NCBI GenBank assembly: GCA_963848375.1
Contig: CAWKDK010000013.1
Span: 1-64,000, forward strand
Source: JAJPJE01 sp963848375
Lineage (GTDB): Bacteria > Acidobacteriota > Terriglobia > Terriglobales > Acidobacteriaceae
DNA: 64,000 bases
Direction of reading: 5' to 3'
Part shown: positions 46,994 to 56,462 of the stretch, one piece after another
How the letters are laid out: each line of letters starts with the position of its first letter
Numbering within the stretch: position 1 is the first letter of the stretch
Notes under the pieces: generated by a model
Told to the model about the DNA's origin: nothing
The model's database searches: none
The model's input: only the letters and a program-made list of their open reading frames with translations
Made by a program: the position numbers and the translations under genes

Positions 46994-47335
46994 CTTTTAA
47001 TTTCCTTGGTGGGGTGTCGAAACCCACACCCTCAAAGTAAAAGCAGTATACCACGATGAAATGGGCCAACCCTGCGTATCTATTGGCCATCGGGTTACCT
47101 GTCCGTCAGGGCAAACTGCCTTGTTTGCGGTGCAAGTGGCTAGTCAGCGATGGGGTAGCTCGTAGCTCGTGGCTGAGGAATGTTGGTAGGCACCCACAGA
47201 GAGAGCATGGCGTTCCGGCAGATCTTTATTCTTCAGACCCGACCAGCGTGCCCATCCTCGAAAGTCAGCTTCCCGTTATGCGATCGAACACGACTTCGTT
47301 TGCCGCTCCAGAACCTGAGGCAGTATGATGGCTGC
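46994..47335. other. 342-bp intergenic region between divergent ctp and tat genes
   Basis: No coding frame. Contains a TATACT that could serve the ctp gene, a short GGTAGCTCGTAGCTCGTGGC repeat near 47153 and the tat promoter at its right end. Confidence 0.5.
47300..47329 (+). promoter_or_regulatory. Candidate leaderless promoter of tatB-tatC
   Basis: TTGCCG, 18-bp spacer, TATGAT (47324-47329); the ATG follows after GGCTGC, six bases. Confidence 0.45.
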
Positions 47336-47665
47336 ATGAATCTTGGCATGCCGGAGATGATCTTCATCTTCTTGTTGGCCCTTATCATCTTCGGGCCCAA
47401 GAAGTTGCCGGAGATCGGACGCCAGATCGGGAAGGCTCTGGGCGAGTTCAAGCGTGCCAGTAACGAGTTCAAGTGGCAGTTGGAGGCGGAAATGCGCCAG
47501 CTCGAACTTGAATCTGAACGCGAAAAACAAGCGAAGACCCCCGCACCCGTGTTGCAGCCCCCGGTGGGCACGATTCTGAATACTGAAGCGCAGTCCTTGC
47601 CAGCCAACGGCAATCAGCCTCCTGCTTCTGAAAGCGCGCCTTCCTCGCAATCTGCCGATGCCTAG
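47336..47665 (+). CDS. tatB: Twin-arginine translocase subunit TatA/TatB
   Basis: 109 residues with the TatA/B plan: one short helix (MIFIFLLALIIF), the hinge FGPKKLPEIG, an amphipathic helix (GKALGEFKRASNEFKWQLEA) and a Pro/Gln/Ser-rich tail. The Glu near position 7 and the length favour TatB or a bifunctional TatA. ATG 47336 is the first start with family sequence. The stop overlaps the tatC start by 8 bp. Confidence 0.9.
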   Translation: MNLGMPEMIFIFLLALIIFGPKKLPEIGRQIGKALGEFKRASNEFKWQLEAEMRQLELESEREKQAKTPAPVLQPPVGTILNTEAQSLPANGNQPPASESAPSSQSADA

Positions 47666-48446
47666 TCCCGCGTACGCCGCTGCCAAACAAGTCCTCTCCG
47701 AACATATGGGGAGCATGAGCTTTCTCGAGCATCTCGAGGAGCTTCGCCGCCGCATTATCTGGTCATTTCTCTTCGTCGCGGCCGGCTTCATGGTCTGTTG
47801 GTGGAAGGCGGAAAGAATCTACGGCTGGATGCAGAAGCCGATCATGGAAGCTCTCCGCCGTCACAACCTGGCGGAAAAACTGGTGTACCTGAGCCCGACT
47901 GAACCTTTCAATATGTACTTGAAGGTTGGGTTCATTGGCGGGCTGTTCCTGGCATCGCCATTTGTTCTGTACCAGTTGTGGTTGTTCATCTCGCCCGGTC
48001 TCTACCGGAACGAACGGCGGTACGTCATACCGTTCATGGTTTCGTCGGTGGGATTGTTTGTTGCCGGAGGATTGTTCGGCTACAAGATGGTCTATCCGGC
48101 GGCGCTGGATTTCCTGATCGGATACGGATCGCAGTTCCAGCCGATGATCACGATCGGTGAGTATACGGATCTTTTCCTGACGATCATCATTGGTCTCGGA
48201 ATTGTTTTCGAAATGCCGATCCTCGCCTTCTTCCTGGCTCTGATGGGCATTATCAGCGCAGGCTTCCTCTGGAAGAATCTGCGCTATTCGATTCTGGTGA
48301 TTTTCATCATCGCGGCGATTATCACGCCTACGACCGACATCATGAATATGTGCATCTTCGCAGCGCCCATGGTGTTGCTGTACATCGTGAGCATCTTCAT
48401 TGCCTGGCTGGTCCACCCGAAACGGCGTAAAGCGAAAGCCGAGTAA
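47658..48446 (+). CDS. tatC: Sec-independent protein translocase TatC
   Basis: Six-helix membrane core of the Tat translocase that binds twin-arginine signals, such as that of MsrP in this window. The 262-residue sequence has MSFLEHLEELRRRIIWSFLF, the YLSPTEPFNMYLKVGF block with conserved Pro/Glu, ISPGLYRNERRYVIPF and EMPILAFFLALMG. It overlaps tatB by 8 bp, implying coupled translation. Confidence 0.96.
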   Translation: MPSPAYAAAKQVLSEHMGSMSFLEHLEELRRRIIWSFLFVAAGFMVCWWKAERIYGWMQKPIMEALRRHNLAEKLVYLSPTEPFNMYLKVGFIGGLFLASPFVLYQLWLFISPGLYRNERRYVIPFMVSSVGLFVAGGLFGYKMVYPAALDFLIGYGSQFQPMITIGEYTDLFLTIIIGLGIVFEMPILAFFLALMGIISAGFLWKNLRYSILVIFIIAAIITPTTDIMNMCIFAAPMVLLYIVSIFIAWLVHPKRRKAKAE

Positions 48447-48462
48447 GATGCCGGCGGATTCT

Positions 48463-48499
48463 GATCCCACACATCCAAAACCTGGATGTGTGGGGCACC
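48463..48499. repeat. REP-like hairpin, CCCACACATCCA type
   Basis: Perfect 12-bp stem CCCACACATCCA/TGGATGTGTGGG with a 5-nt loop, then GCACCC. It could also stop tatBC transcription although no T-run follows. Confidence 0.7.
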
Positions 48500-48525
48500 C
48501 ACATCGTCCTGATAGACTGCCCTCT

Positions 48526-49515
48526 GTGCGAATTACTGCCTTGACGTTTCTGTTGCTCGCGCTCCTTGCCTGTTCCCGTGGCAACTCGGTGACAGCGAAG
48601 GACGCGGGCTCTGCATCACCGACGAATGTCGCCGCAGCGGAATCTCCTCAAAGTGCACCAGGGCAAAATGCGCCTGCGCCTCCGCCGGACTCACCGGATG
48701 TGCATGTGAGCGGCACGCGCGCGCTGCAATATACGCGCGAGATGGTGTCCATGGGTCCACGCCCGATTGGCAGTCCTGCGCACGCAAAATTAGAAAGCTA
48801 CCTGCGGCAGCATCTGCGCAACGACAACCTCGAAGAAGACACGTTCATCGCGGAGACGCCGGTGGGTAAGTTTCCGTCACGCAACTTCATCGCAAAGTTT
48901 CCAGGCACAAAAGACGGCATCATCGTGATTGCTGGCCACTACGAGACGAAGATGCTGAAGAACTTCGTCGGAGCCAACGATGGTGGCGCCAGTGCCGGAC
49001 TGCTGCTGGAACTTGCTAATCATTTTGCAGCCGGGAAGAAACCTCGGGATGGATACTCGGTGTGGCTGGTATGGTTTGACGCGGAGGAAGCAGTAAAAGA
49101 GTGGTCGGACACGGACAGCACATACGGTAGCCGGCACCTGGCCCAGAAGTGGCAACAAGATGGGACGGCCAAAAAAATCAAAGGCTTTCTATTGCTCGAC
49201 ATGATTGGGGACGCCGATCTGAACATTGATCGCGACCAGAACTCCACGCCGTGGCTGGAGGATCTGGTGTACCAAGCGGCGAGCCGCTTCGGATATCAGT
49301 CATATTTCTTTGGCAGACAGATACCGGACTTCGACGATCACATTCCTTTCGCAAAAATTGGGGTTCCGGTGGCAGATTTAATTGACCTCGACTACGGCTA
49401 CAACAACGTTTTTTGGCATACACCTCAGGACACAATGGATAAACTCAGTCCCAAGAGCCTGGAAGTGGCGGGAACTACCGTACTCGAAACAGTGCGTTTA
49501 CTGGATACCCGTTGA
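48526..49515 (+). CDS. M28-family peptidase-like lipoprotein (glutaminyl cyclase type)
   Basis: GTG start gives a lipoprotein signal with lipobox LLAC, an Ala/Pro-rich linker, and an M28 domain. Metal ligands: His in VIAGHYETK, Asp in GANDGGASAG, Glu pair in WFDAEEAVKEW, Asp in LLLDMIGDAD, His in NVFWHTPQDTMDKL. The arrangement MGPRPIGSPAHAKLE...GHYETK resembles glutaminyl-peptide cyclotransferases as much as aminopeptidases, so the reaction is open. A TAGACT lies seven bases before the GTG. Confidence 0.85.
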   Translation: MRITALTFLLLALLACSRGNSVTAKDAGSASPTNVAAAESPQSAPGQNAPAPPPDSPDVHVSGTRALQYTREMVSMGPRPIGSPAHAKLESYLRQHLRNDNLEEDTFIAETPVGKFPSRNFIAKFPGTKDGIIVIAGHYETKMLKNFVGANDGGASAGLLLELANHFAAGKKPRDGYSVWLVWFDAEEAVKEWSDTDSTYGSRHLAQKWQQDGTAKKIKGFLLLDMIGDADLNIDRDQNSTPWLEDLVYQAASRFGYQSYFFGRQIPDFDDHIPFAKIGVPVADLIDLDYGYNNVFWHTPQDTMDKLSPKSLEVAGTTVLETVRLLDTR

Positions 49516-49545
49516 TCGACCAAACTCTACTGGAGGGAAGGACTG

Positions 49546-50316
49546 TTGAAGGTGAGGGTTTTTGGGACAGGAACCTGGTGCGCGCTGTTGCTGGCATTGT
49601 TATCTCTTTGCGGGGTTGCGTTCACACAAGAAGGAGTACAAAAGCCCGATGCTCCCGCACCGCAGCCCACGTCGCGGCCTGCGGGCCCGATAAAAGTTGG
49701 GGCGGATTTTGTTGAGCTGCTGCAACGGACGTCGGTGGTGTTTCCAGATTTGGCGGTCAACACGGCCAGCCTATCTACAAGCCAAAAATTCAAGCTCGCC
49801 GCGAACAATAGCGTCTCTCTGAGCACCATCGCGGCGGCAGCCGTGAGCTCCGGGTGGAACCAGGCTTTCAACGAGCCTGAAGGGTATGGGCAAGGCATGT
49901 CAGGTTACGGAAAGCGTTTTGGATCGGCGATGGCGAGGTCGGCTTCGAACCAGATATTCGGAACATTTCTGCTGGCATCAGCGCTGCATCAGGATCCGCG
50001 GTTCTTCGTGAAGAACGACCTGACGTTTGGCGGTTCGGTGAAGTACTCAATCAACCGAGTCTTCCTGACTCGCGGGGACGACGGAGGGCAACAAGTTAAC
50101 TGGTCGGGATTAGTCGCGCCGCTTGGCGCTGAGGTTCTCGCGAATACGTACTTTCCGCAGGGAGATCGCGACGCTGGCGACGTCTTACAGCGCTACGGTT
50201 ATGATTTGGCCTGGAAATTTGCCGGCAATCTTGCCAAGCAATACTGGCCGAAGATCAACAAGCAACTCCGGTTACAACCTCAGGCTCCGGACCCGAAATC
50301 GCTGGCTCGACCTTAA
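49546..50316 (+). CDS. Hypothetical exported protein
   Basis: 256 residues; TTG start with GGAGGGAAGG in front. Signal peptide WCALLLALLSLCGVAF, a short Pro-rich linker, then a long conserved-looking region (AAAAVSSGWNQAFNEPEGYG, NQIFGTFLLASALHQDPRFF, GLVAPLGAEVLANTYFP). Amphipathic glycine-rich helices suggest an envelope protein, but I know no function. Proteins of this look are common in Acidobacteria. Confidence 0.65.
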   Translation: MKVRVFGTGTWCALLLALLSLCGVAFTQEGVQKPDAPAPQPTSRPAGPIKVGADFVELLQRTSVVFPDLAVNTASLSTSQKFKLAANNSVSLSTIAAAAVSSGWNQAFNEPEGYGQGMSGYGKRFGSAMARSASNQIFGTFLLASALHQDPRFFVKNDLTFGGSVKYSINRVFLTRGDDGGQQVNWSGLVAPLGAEVLANTYFPQGDRDAGDVLQRYGYDLAWKFAGNLAKQYWPKINKQLRLQPQAPDPKSLARP

Positions 50317-50326
50317 AGAGGTGTTG

Positions 50327-51136
50327 CTAAGCCGCTTTTCCTGATTGCACCCGTTTGGGAAAAACGTAAATCTGGCCGCCGCGCACTTCCGCGTCGTAAG
50401 TCTTCACGCTGTCTTTCGCAGGCCCGGCGATGGCGATTCCGGTGTGCACGTCAAATTGCGATCCATGCCAGGGACACTGCACGGTGCAGCCGACAAGCGC
50501 GCCATCAGATAGCGAGCCGCCTTTATGCGTGCAGCGGTCGTCAAATGCGACGAGTCCATCGGGACAGCGCCCGACGGCTACACGCGCGCCTTGGATCGTG
50601 GCCAGTAAGAGTTGTCCGGGTGCAAGATCTTCTTCTTTGCAGATCGGTGAGTTCCAGTCATGAACCGTGACACTCTGCCACTTGGCTGCATTGGCAAAGC
50701 GCCGATCGACACCAATCTGATTGCGGTAGACGAGGGTTCCGCCTAACCATGCGGAGACGAGCAGGCAAAAGACTCCGATTCCAGAAAGAATGAACGAGGT
50801 CTGATCCGGGCGGGCCGAGGGACCTCCTCGATATGCCGCCTCGGAAATGAAAAGCACCAGCACGAGCGCGTTTAAAACAGCGTGTTTATAACCGCGACTG
50901 CGTGCGCTGGAGCGCGGTGGCACAACAGAAAACAAATCGAGTGCGCCGGGAATGGCGGCAGCAACTCCCATAATGTTGCCGGCGAGAATGCAATACCAGG
51001 CCGCAGCCCATAGCGAAGGCAGGTTCCGGTTCACGGCAACTGCGTCGAAAACCAGGCTGGTAATGAAGAGTCCGATGGGGAATGTCACGAGGATCGGGTG
51101 GATTGGATGAGAGCTGATCTGTGCTCGGGATCTCAT
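50327..51136 (-). CDS. Rieske [2Fe-2S] protein fused to a DUF2231 membrane domain
   Basis: The N-terminal half has the DUF2231 pattern (SSHPIHPILVTFPIGLFITS, PGALDLFSVVPP) with four membrane helices. The C-terminal half is a Rieske domain with both cluster motifs, CTHKGGSL (C-x-H) and CPWHGSQF (C-x2-H), and the ending KTYDAEVRGGQIYVF. Electron transfer at the membrane is likely; the partner is unknown. The ATG at 51136 has GGAG eight bases before; the frame is open further upstream. Confidence 0.87.
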   Translation of the reverse strand: MRSRAQISSHPIHPILVTFPIGLFITSLVFDAVAVNRNLPSLWAAAWYCILAGNIMGVAAAIPGALDLFSVVPPRSSARSRGYKHAVLNALVLVLFISEAAYRGGPSARPDQTSFILSGIGVFCLLVSAWLGGTLVYRNQIGVDRRFANAAKWQSVTVHDWNSPICKEEDLAPGQLLLATIQGARVAVGRCPDGLVAFDDRCTHKGGSLSDGALVGCTVQCPWHGSQFDVHTGIAIAGPAKDSVKTYDAEVRGGQIYVFPKRVQSGKAA

Positions 51137-51267
51137 GGCGCCTGCTCCGAAAAGCGGTGATGGGATGTACTTACGCCCCGTGCAGTGTGAGTGTCGGAAG
51201 CGAGTTGAGGATGGCTCGCGACTGTGATTTCGCAATAGCCTTTCCCGGCGGACTATTTTCGTTTTAA

Positions 51268-52740
51268 ATGTCAGCTCCCATGAGAACTTACCTTTTGCCT
51301 CTATTGATGTTCGCTGTCGCGTGCGGAGCAGCTGCCGCCCAGAGTTCCTCCGACAAGATCATTGAGGAATCACTGAAGCCTTCTCCGCTCGAAACGAACT
51401 TGCAACAGTTGACAGACCGGGTTGGAGGACGAGTGCCCGGAACCCCAGCGTTCGACCAGGCAGTTTCCTGGGCGGAAGCCGCCTTCAAGGCCGCCGGAGC
51501 AGATTCGGTGCATACGGAGCAATTCAAAATTGCGCAATCGTGGGCCGAAGGAGCTACGGAGTTTGAGATCACTTCTCCGAACCGGTTTCGAGTGCGCGCA
51601 GTTTCGGTTGCATGGGCTCCGGCGCTGAAGGCGACCCACGCGCGTGTGATCGATGTAGGCGAGGGTACGCTGAAGGATTTCGCGGCGGCGGGCGATATTA
51701 GCGGCGCGATCCTGCTGGTGCATACCGATGTGCTGAAAACCTGGGACGACCTGTTCGCCGAGTATCTGAAAGCTCCGCCGATTATCGATCAAGCCGTGAA
51801 GGGCAGGGCGCTGGCGATCGCATTCATGGCGACGCGGTGGCACGACATTCTGTATCGGCATACCAATAGCTCGGATGGGCAAATCGACAAACTGCCGATG
51901 CTGGTGGTGTCGCGCGAAGATGGTGAGCGAGTGGCGAGATTGATAGTGTCTGGCAAAAAGATCCAGGCGGAGATTTCGATTCCGAACCGCATCGGTGGCC
52001 CGATCACGACTTCAAACGTAATCGCTGAGCTGCGCGGCAGCGAGAAGCCGGACGAGTTCGTCATTCTGGGGGCACATCTCGATTCATGGGAACTGGGGAC
52101 AGGCGCCCTGGATAACGGCTGCAATGCGGCGCTGGTGATCGATGCGTTGCGGGCAATCAAAGCGACTGGGTTGCGACCGCGACGTTCCATTCGATTCGTT
52201 CTCTTCTCAGGAGAGGAAGAGGGCCTGCTGGGTTCGTGGGCGTACGCGCGGGCGCATCGCGCAGACTTGGACAAGATGGCAGGGGCGGTGATCTTCGATG
52301 CGGGCACCGGACGTGTTACCGGATTTTCGCTCGGAGCACGGGCGGACGAAGAGGCTGCGGTGAAGCAGTTGATTGCACCTCTGGCGCAATGGAATGCCAC
52401 GGAACTAACGATGGATGCGCCATGGGGTACGGACAACGTGGACTTTCTGCTCGAGGGCATTCCGACACTCGTGGCGAACCAGGAGACGGCGAACTACCTC
52501 GAGAACTACCACGCAGTTTCCGATACCTATGACAAAGTTGATTTTCCTCAGCTGAAGAAGCACGTTGCGATGGCTGCCGAGGTGACCTTCGCAATTGCGG
52601 ACGCGCCGGAGCGGATTGCGCCGCGACAGAATCGTGCCGAAATCGAACAGTTGTTGAAGCAGTCAGGCTTGGGAGATCAGCTTAAGATTTTTGGAATGTG
52701 GCCGGCATGGGAGAATGGTGAACGCGGACGCGCAAAATAG
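51268..52740 (+). CDS. Exported M28-family metallopeptidase (carboxypeptidase Q-like)
   Basis: Signal peptide (LLPLLMFAVACGAAAAQ), N-terminal domain, a PA-type insertion (GDISGAILLVHTDVLKTWDD) and the M28 core. Zinc ligands: His and Asp in LGAHLDSWELGTGALDNGCN, Glu in FSGEEEGLLGSWAY, Asp in VIFDAGTG, His in YHAVSDTYDKVD. The length (490) and domain order match plasma glutamate carboxypeptidase/CPQ relatives that trim peptides outside the cell. An ATG 12 bases on is an alternative start. Confidence 0.9.
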   Translation: MSAPMRTYLLPLLMFAVACGAAAAQSSSDKIIEESLKPSPLETNLQQLTDRVGGRVPGTPAFDQAVSWAEAAFKAAGADSVHTEQFKIAQSWAEGATEFEITSPNRFRVRAVSVAWAPALKATHARVIDVGEGTLKDFAAAGDISGAILLVHTDVLKTWDDLFAEYLKAPPIIDQAVKGRALAIAFMATRWHDILYRHTNSSDGQIDKLPMLVVSREDGERVARLIVSGKKIQAEISIPNRIGGPITTSNVIAELRGSEKPDEFVILGAHLDSWELGTGALDNGCNAALVIDALRAIKATGLRPRRSIRFVLFSGEEEGLLGSWAYARAHRADLDKMAGAVIFDAGTGRVTGFSLGARADEEAAVKQLIAPLAQWNATELTMDAPWGTDNVDFLLEGIPTLVANQETANYLENYHAVSDTYDKVDFPQLKKHVAMAAEVTFAIADAPERIAPRQNRAEIEQLLKQSGLGDQLKIFGMWPAWENGERGRAK

Positions 52741-52758
52741 TTTGTCGAAAGGCTGGGC

Positions 52759-53678
52759 TTGTCGAGACTGGTTTTTTGGATCGTCTTCAATCTCTTCGTA
52801 GTCATCATGCTGGTGCTGGACCTGGTGGTATTTCACCGCAAGGCCCACAAGATCGGCTTTCGCGAGGCGATGGCATGGACCGCCTTCTGGATAGCGCTGG
52901 CGGCTGCTTTCGCCGTTGGAGTGCATTTCTGGTACGGAAAGACGAAGGCGCTCGAATTCGTCACCGGGTACGTGATCGAAGAGTCGCTCAGCGTCGATAA
53001 CCTGTTTGTCTTTCTGCTGATTTTCAATTACTTCAAGGTTCCTGAGCGTTTCAGCACAAGGTGTTGTTCTGGGGCATTATCGGCGCACTGGTGATGCGTG
53101 GCGTTTTCATCCTGGTGGGCGTCTCGCTGATGAATCGCTTCGAGTGGATCGTCTACATCTTTGGCGCAATCCTGATCTGGAGCGGCATCAGCTTCCTGCG
53201 CGGCGGCGAGAAGGAAGTTCATCCGGAAAATAATCCAGTGCTGAAGCAGGTGCGGCGCTGGATTCCGGTGACGAAGGACTATGTGGACGGAAAGTTTTTC
53301 GTGCGCAGTCCGGGACTGTACGCGACGCCGCTATTTCTTGTTCTGTTGATGATTGAAACGACGGATGTGGTATTTGCTGCTGATTCGATTCCCGCGGTGC
53401 TGGCGATCTCGCGGGATCCCTTCATTGTCTACACGTCGAATGTCTTCGCGATCCTGGGACTACGTTCGCTTTATTTTGCGTTGTCGGGAATGATGACGGC
53501 GTTTCACTATCTGCAGTATGGGCTGGCGATCATTCTGCTGTTTATCGGCACAAAGATGGTGCTGTCGAACTTCTACCACATACCGATCGGGGCCGCGCTG
53601 GGTACGGTGGGAGGGATACTGGGGCTGTCGGTGGTGGCGTCGCTAGTGTTTCCAAAAAAAGTGGCCAGTGGTCAGTGA
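52759..53678 (+). pseudogene. TerC-family membrane protein, one frameshift
   Basis: Frame one (TTG 52759) carries the first helices, RKAHKIGFREAMAWTAFW and VIEESLSVDNLFVFLLIFNY, the conserved TerC metal-binding stretch. From about 53050 the other frame continues QHKVLFWGIIGALVMRGVFI, WSGISFLRGG, LMIETTDVVFAADSIPAVLA (second Asp-rich motif) and SLYFALSGMM. One base lost in the T-run 53049-53051 explains the break. TerC/Alx proteins are linked to tellurite resistance, manganese export and alkaline response. Restored length about 306 residues, normal for the family. Confidence 0.87.
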
Positions 53679-53695
53679 CTAGTGGTTAGAGATCT
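53661..53695 (+). repeat. Degenerate CAGTGGTCAGTGACTAGTGG repeat
   Basis: GTGGCCAGTGGTCAGTGACTAGTGG at the end of the TerC gene and beyond; low-complexity string of the kind also seen at 37641. Confidence 0.5.
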
Positions 53696-53709
53696 CTGCT
53701 GTCTGCTGA

Positions 53710-55302
53710 CTACTCGAATCTAATCTCGTCTCCGGCAACCACCGAGTGCTTGAGGAACTTCTTGTCGTCGTGAACAGGGAAGTCGGTACGGTAATGGGCT
53801 CCGCGGCTTTCCTCGCGAGCGAGCGCCGACTTGGCGATCAGCAATCCTGTCTGCCAGACATTGCGGGCTTCCTGACATCGGCGGCACTGGCTCGTGGGAA
53901 TTGTAGTTTTCAGCGCTTCGAGTTCATGGATCGCGTTTTTCAATGAGTGACCGGTGCGCACGATGCCTACGTCGCGCCAGAGTATGTTCTGCACTTCACG
54001 AATGAGATCGTCGGCGCTCTTGGTGGCGGCCTGCGTGTCTGGCGAAAGTGGAGTTGATGGCGTAGAACTCGCAGCAGCGGGATGTTTCTGGCTAAGTTCA
54101 GCTCGCATGGCACGGGCGGCGCGCTCGCCGAATACAAGGCCTTCCAAAAGAGAATTGCTGGCTAGGCGGTTGGCGCCATGCACTCCTGTGCTAGCCACTT
54201 CACCCGCTGCGTAGAGGCCTGCCAGGCTGGTGCGTCCATCCAGATCGGTCTTCACGCCGCCCATCGCATAGTGCGCAGCAGGACGCACGGGGATCATGTC
54301 CGTAGCGATGTCGACGTTGTACTTCAAGCAAGTGTCGTAGATCCGCGGGAAGCGCTTGTGGATCAGATCTGGATCTTTGTGCGTCAGGTCGAGGTAGACA
54401 ACCGGATCTTTGCTGCGGCTGACTTCCAACTCGTGCGCGATGGCGCGCGCCACTACGTCGCGCGGAGCAAGTTCTGCCAGCGGATGATACTTTGGCATGA
54501 AGCGTGTCATCTGCTCGTTGCGGAGGATTGCGCCTTCGCCGCGAAGCGCTTCGGAGAGTAGAAAGCGCGGCGCTCCTTTTACATAAAGAGCGGTCGGATG
54601 GAATTGCACAAATTCCATGTCGCTGATTTCGGCGCCCGCACGGTAGGCCATGGCGACTCCGTCACCAGTGGCGACGGCAGGATTAGTGGTCTCCTTGTAA
54701 ACATGGCCGAGACCGCCGGTGGCGAGCAAAACTGCCGCTGAACGAACCGTGTGTAATTGCCCGTTTTCTGCCAGCAGGTTTACGCCGACAACGCGGCCGT
54801 TTTCGACTAGCAGATCCGTGGCAAATTCGAATTCGCTGACGGTGATGTTCTTGATGGATTTTGCTTTGAAGTAAAGCGCTCGGCCGATCTCCTGGCCGGT
54901 GGAGTCGCCATGCGCGTGCAGGATGCGGTCGCGGCTATGAGCGCCTTCGCGCGTGAATGCGAGCTTGGTCCCATTACGATCGAATTGCGTTCCCCAGGCG
55001 ATGAGCTCTTCGATGCGCTCCGGCCCTTCTTCCACGAGGACGCGGGCAGCTTTCTCATTGACAAGCCCGTCACCGGCGACAAGCGTGTCCTGCAAGTGCA
55101 GGCTGATTTCGTCTTCGTCGCTGAGGGCAGCGGCGATGCCACCCTGCGCATACTGCGTTGCAGATTCCTTGACTTCCAATTTGGCGAGGACGAGCACGCG
55201 TCCGGACGATGCAAGTTCGATGGCAGCGCGCAGGCCGGCGACACCTGCGCCGATCACGACAAAGTCGGTTTCCGCCGTTACGCTCTTCTTGTCGGGCTTC
55301 AT
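53710..55302 (-). CDS. nadB: L-aspartate oxidase
   Basis: FAD enzyme making iminoaspartate for NAD synthesis. The FAD motif is VVIGAGVAGLRAAIELA; SATQYAQGGIAAAL, HSRDRILHAHGDSTGQEIG, LATGGLGHVYKETTNP, FVQFHPTALY, SEALRGEGAIL, AAHYAMGGVKTDLDGRT and GEVASTGVHGANRLASNSLL follow, all fumarate reductase/NadB blocks. Length 530. Divergent from aroB with 47 bp between start codons. NadA and NadC are not in the window. Confidence 0.95.
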   Translation of the reverse strand: MKPDKKSVTAETDFVVIGAGVAGLRAAIELASSGRVLVLAKLEVKESATQYAQGGIAAALSDEDEISLHLQDTLVAGDGLVNEKAARVLVEEGPERIEELIAWGTQFDRNGTKLAFTREGAHSRDRILHAHGDSTGQEIGRALYFKAKSIKNITVSEFEFATDLLVENGRVVGVNLLAENGQLHTVRSAAVLLATGGLGHVYKETTNPAVATGDGVAMAYRAGAEISDMEFVQFHPTALYVKGAPRFLLSEALRGEGAILRNEQMTRFMPKYHPLAELAPRDVVARAIAHELEVSRSKDPVVYLDLTHKDPDLIHKRFPRIYDTCLKYNVDIATDMIPVRPAAHYAMGGVKTDLDGRTSLAGLYAAGEVASTGVHGANRLASNSLLEGLVFGERAARAMRAELSQKHPAAASSTPSTPLSPDTQAATKSADDLIREVQNILWRDVGIVRTGHSLKNAIHELEALKTTIPTSQCRRCQEARNVWQTGLLIAKSALAREESRGAHYRTDFPVHDDKKFLKHSVVAGDEIRFE

Positions 55303-55349
55303 GACGGCACGATGTTACCACTCGCGAGGCATTTGATTCCTCCTGCGCT

Positions 55350-56462
55350 ATGATGGAAAAGGTGGAACGAATCGAAATCAAGGTTGCTGGGCGCCCGTAC
55401 GCGGCCCTTATCGAGAGCGGGTTGCTGCAGCACGCCGGCGAACTGTTGCGTGAAATTGTTCCCGGCCGCGGGCGATTCGTTGTCGTCGCTGCTCCACCCG
55501 TTCGCAAGCACTGGGGAGAACAGCTAAGCGCGTCGTTGAATTCCGCAAATCTGCAGCATGTCTGGCTGGAGATGCCGGATGGAGAGAAATTTAAGACGAT
55601 CGATACCGTGCAGACGCTTGCAGCAAAGATGCTGAAAGCAGGCGCCGATCGCAAGACTGTAGTTCTCGCTCTGGGCGGAGGCGTTACCGGCGATGTGGCC
55701 GCATTCCTGGCGTCCATCTACATGCGCGGGCTGGATGTGGTGCAGATCCCGACGACACTGCTGGCACAAGTGGATGCCTCCATCGGCGGCAAGACCGGCG
55801 TCGACATGCGCGAAGGCAAGAACCTGCTGGGAACGTTTCATCACCCGCGGGCTGTGCTGATCGATCCGGCGGTGCTCTCAACGTTGCCCGATCGCGAATA
55901 TCGCGCCGGATTGTATGAGGCGCTGAAGTGCGGCTTCATTCGCAACAAAGAAATTTTCGATTACATGGAAGCTAATCGCGACCGAATCCTGCAGCGCGAA
56001 AAAGAGCCGCTGGAATGGGTGATTCGCGAGGCCGTGCAGGTGAAGGCGGATGTGGTTGCGGCGGATGAGCGCGAAGGGGATCTGCGGCGCATCTTGAATT
56101 TTGGACATACCATCGGGCATGCGCTGGAAGTCGAGACCGGCTACAAGCAGTTTCTGCACGGAGAGGCTGTGGCGTGGGGTATGGTGGCGGCTGCGATGAT
56201 CGCGGCAGCACTGCAGAAGACAGATTCCGAAACGGCACGGCGCATCATATCTTCCGTATTGGCGTATGCGCCGCTTCCGAAGGTCGAGACCAGAGGGAAG
56301 CGAATTGCGCGTCGTCTCATCAACGACAAAAAAACAATCGACGGCGTGGTGCATTTCATTCTGCCGACGGAGCTTGGGCGCGTGGAAGTGATTTCCGACG
56401 TCCCTGAGCGCGCCGTGGTGCAAGCCGTGGAAGAGTTGCGGTATCTCTCGCAATCCGCGTAA
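55350..56462 (+). CDS. aroB: 3-dehydroquinate synthase
   Basis: Second step of the shikimate pathway, NAD- and zinc-dependent. The 370-residue protein has LALGGGVTGDVAAFLASIYM, QIPTTLLAQVDASIGGKTGV, FHHPRAVLIDP, the Zn ligands in RAGLYEALKCGFI (Glu), FGHTIGHALE (His) and FLHGEAVAWGM (His). The stop TAA shares its last A with the ubiE ATG. With aroF at 33 kb the window encodes two shikimate enzymes in separate places. Confidence 0.96.
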   Translation: MMEKVERIEIKVAGRPYAALIESGLLQHAGELLREIVPGRGRFVVVAAPPVRKHWGEQLSASLNSANLQHVWLEMPDGEKFKTIDTVQTLAAKMLKAGADRKTVVLALGGGVTGDVAAFLASIYMRGLDVVQIPTTLLAQVDASIGGKTGVDMREGKNLLGTFHHPRAVLIDPAVLSTLPDREYRAGLYEALKCGFIRNKEIFDYMEANRDRILQREKEPLEWVIREAVQVKADVVAADEREGDLRRILNFGHTIGHALEVETGYKQFLHGEAVAWGMVAAAMIAAALQKTDSETARRIISSVLAYAPLPKVETRGKRIARRLINDKKTIDGVVHFILPTELGRVEVISDVPERAVVQAVEELRYLSQSA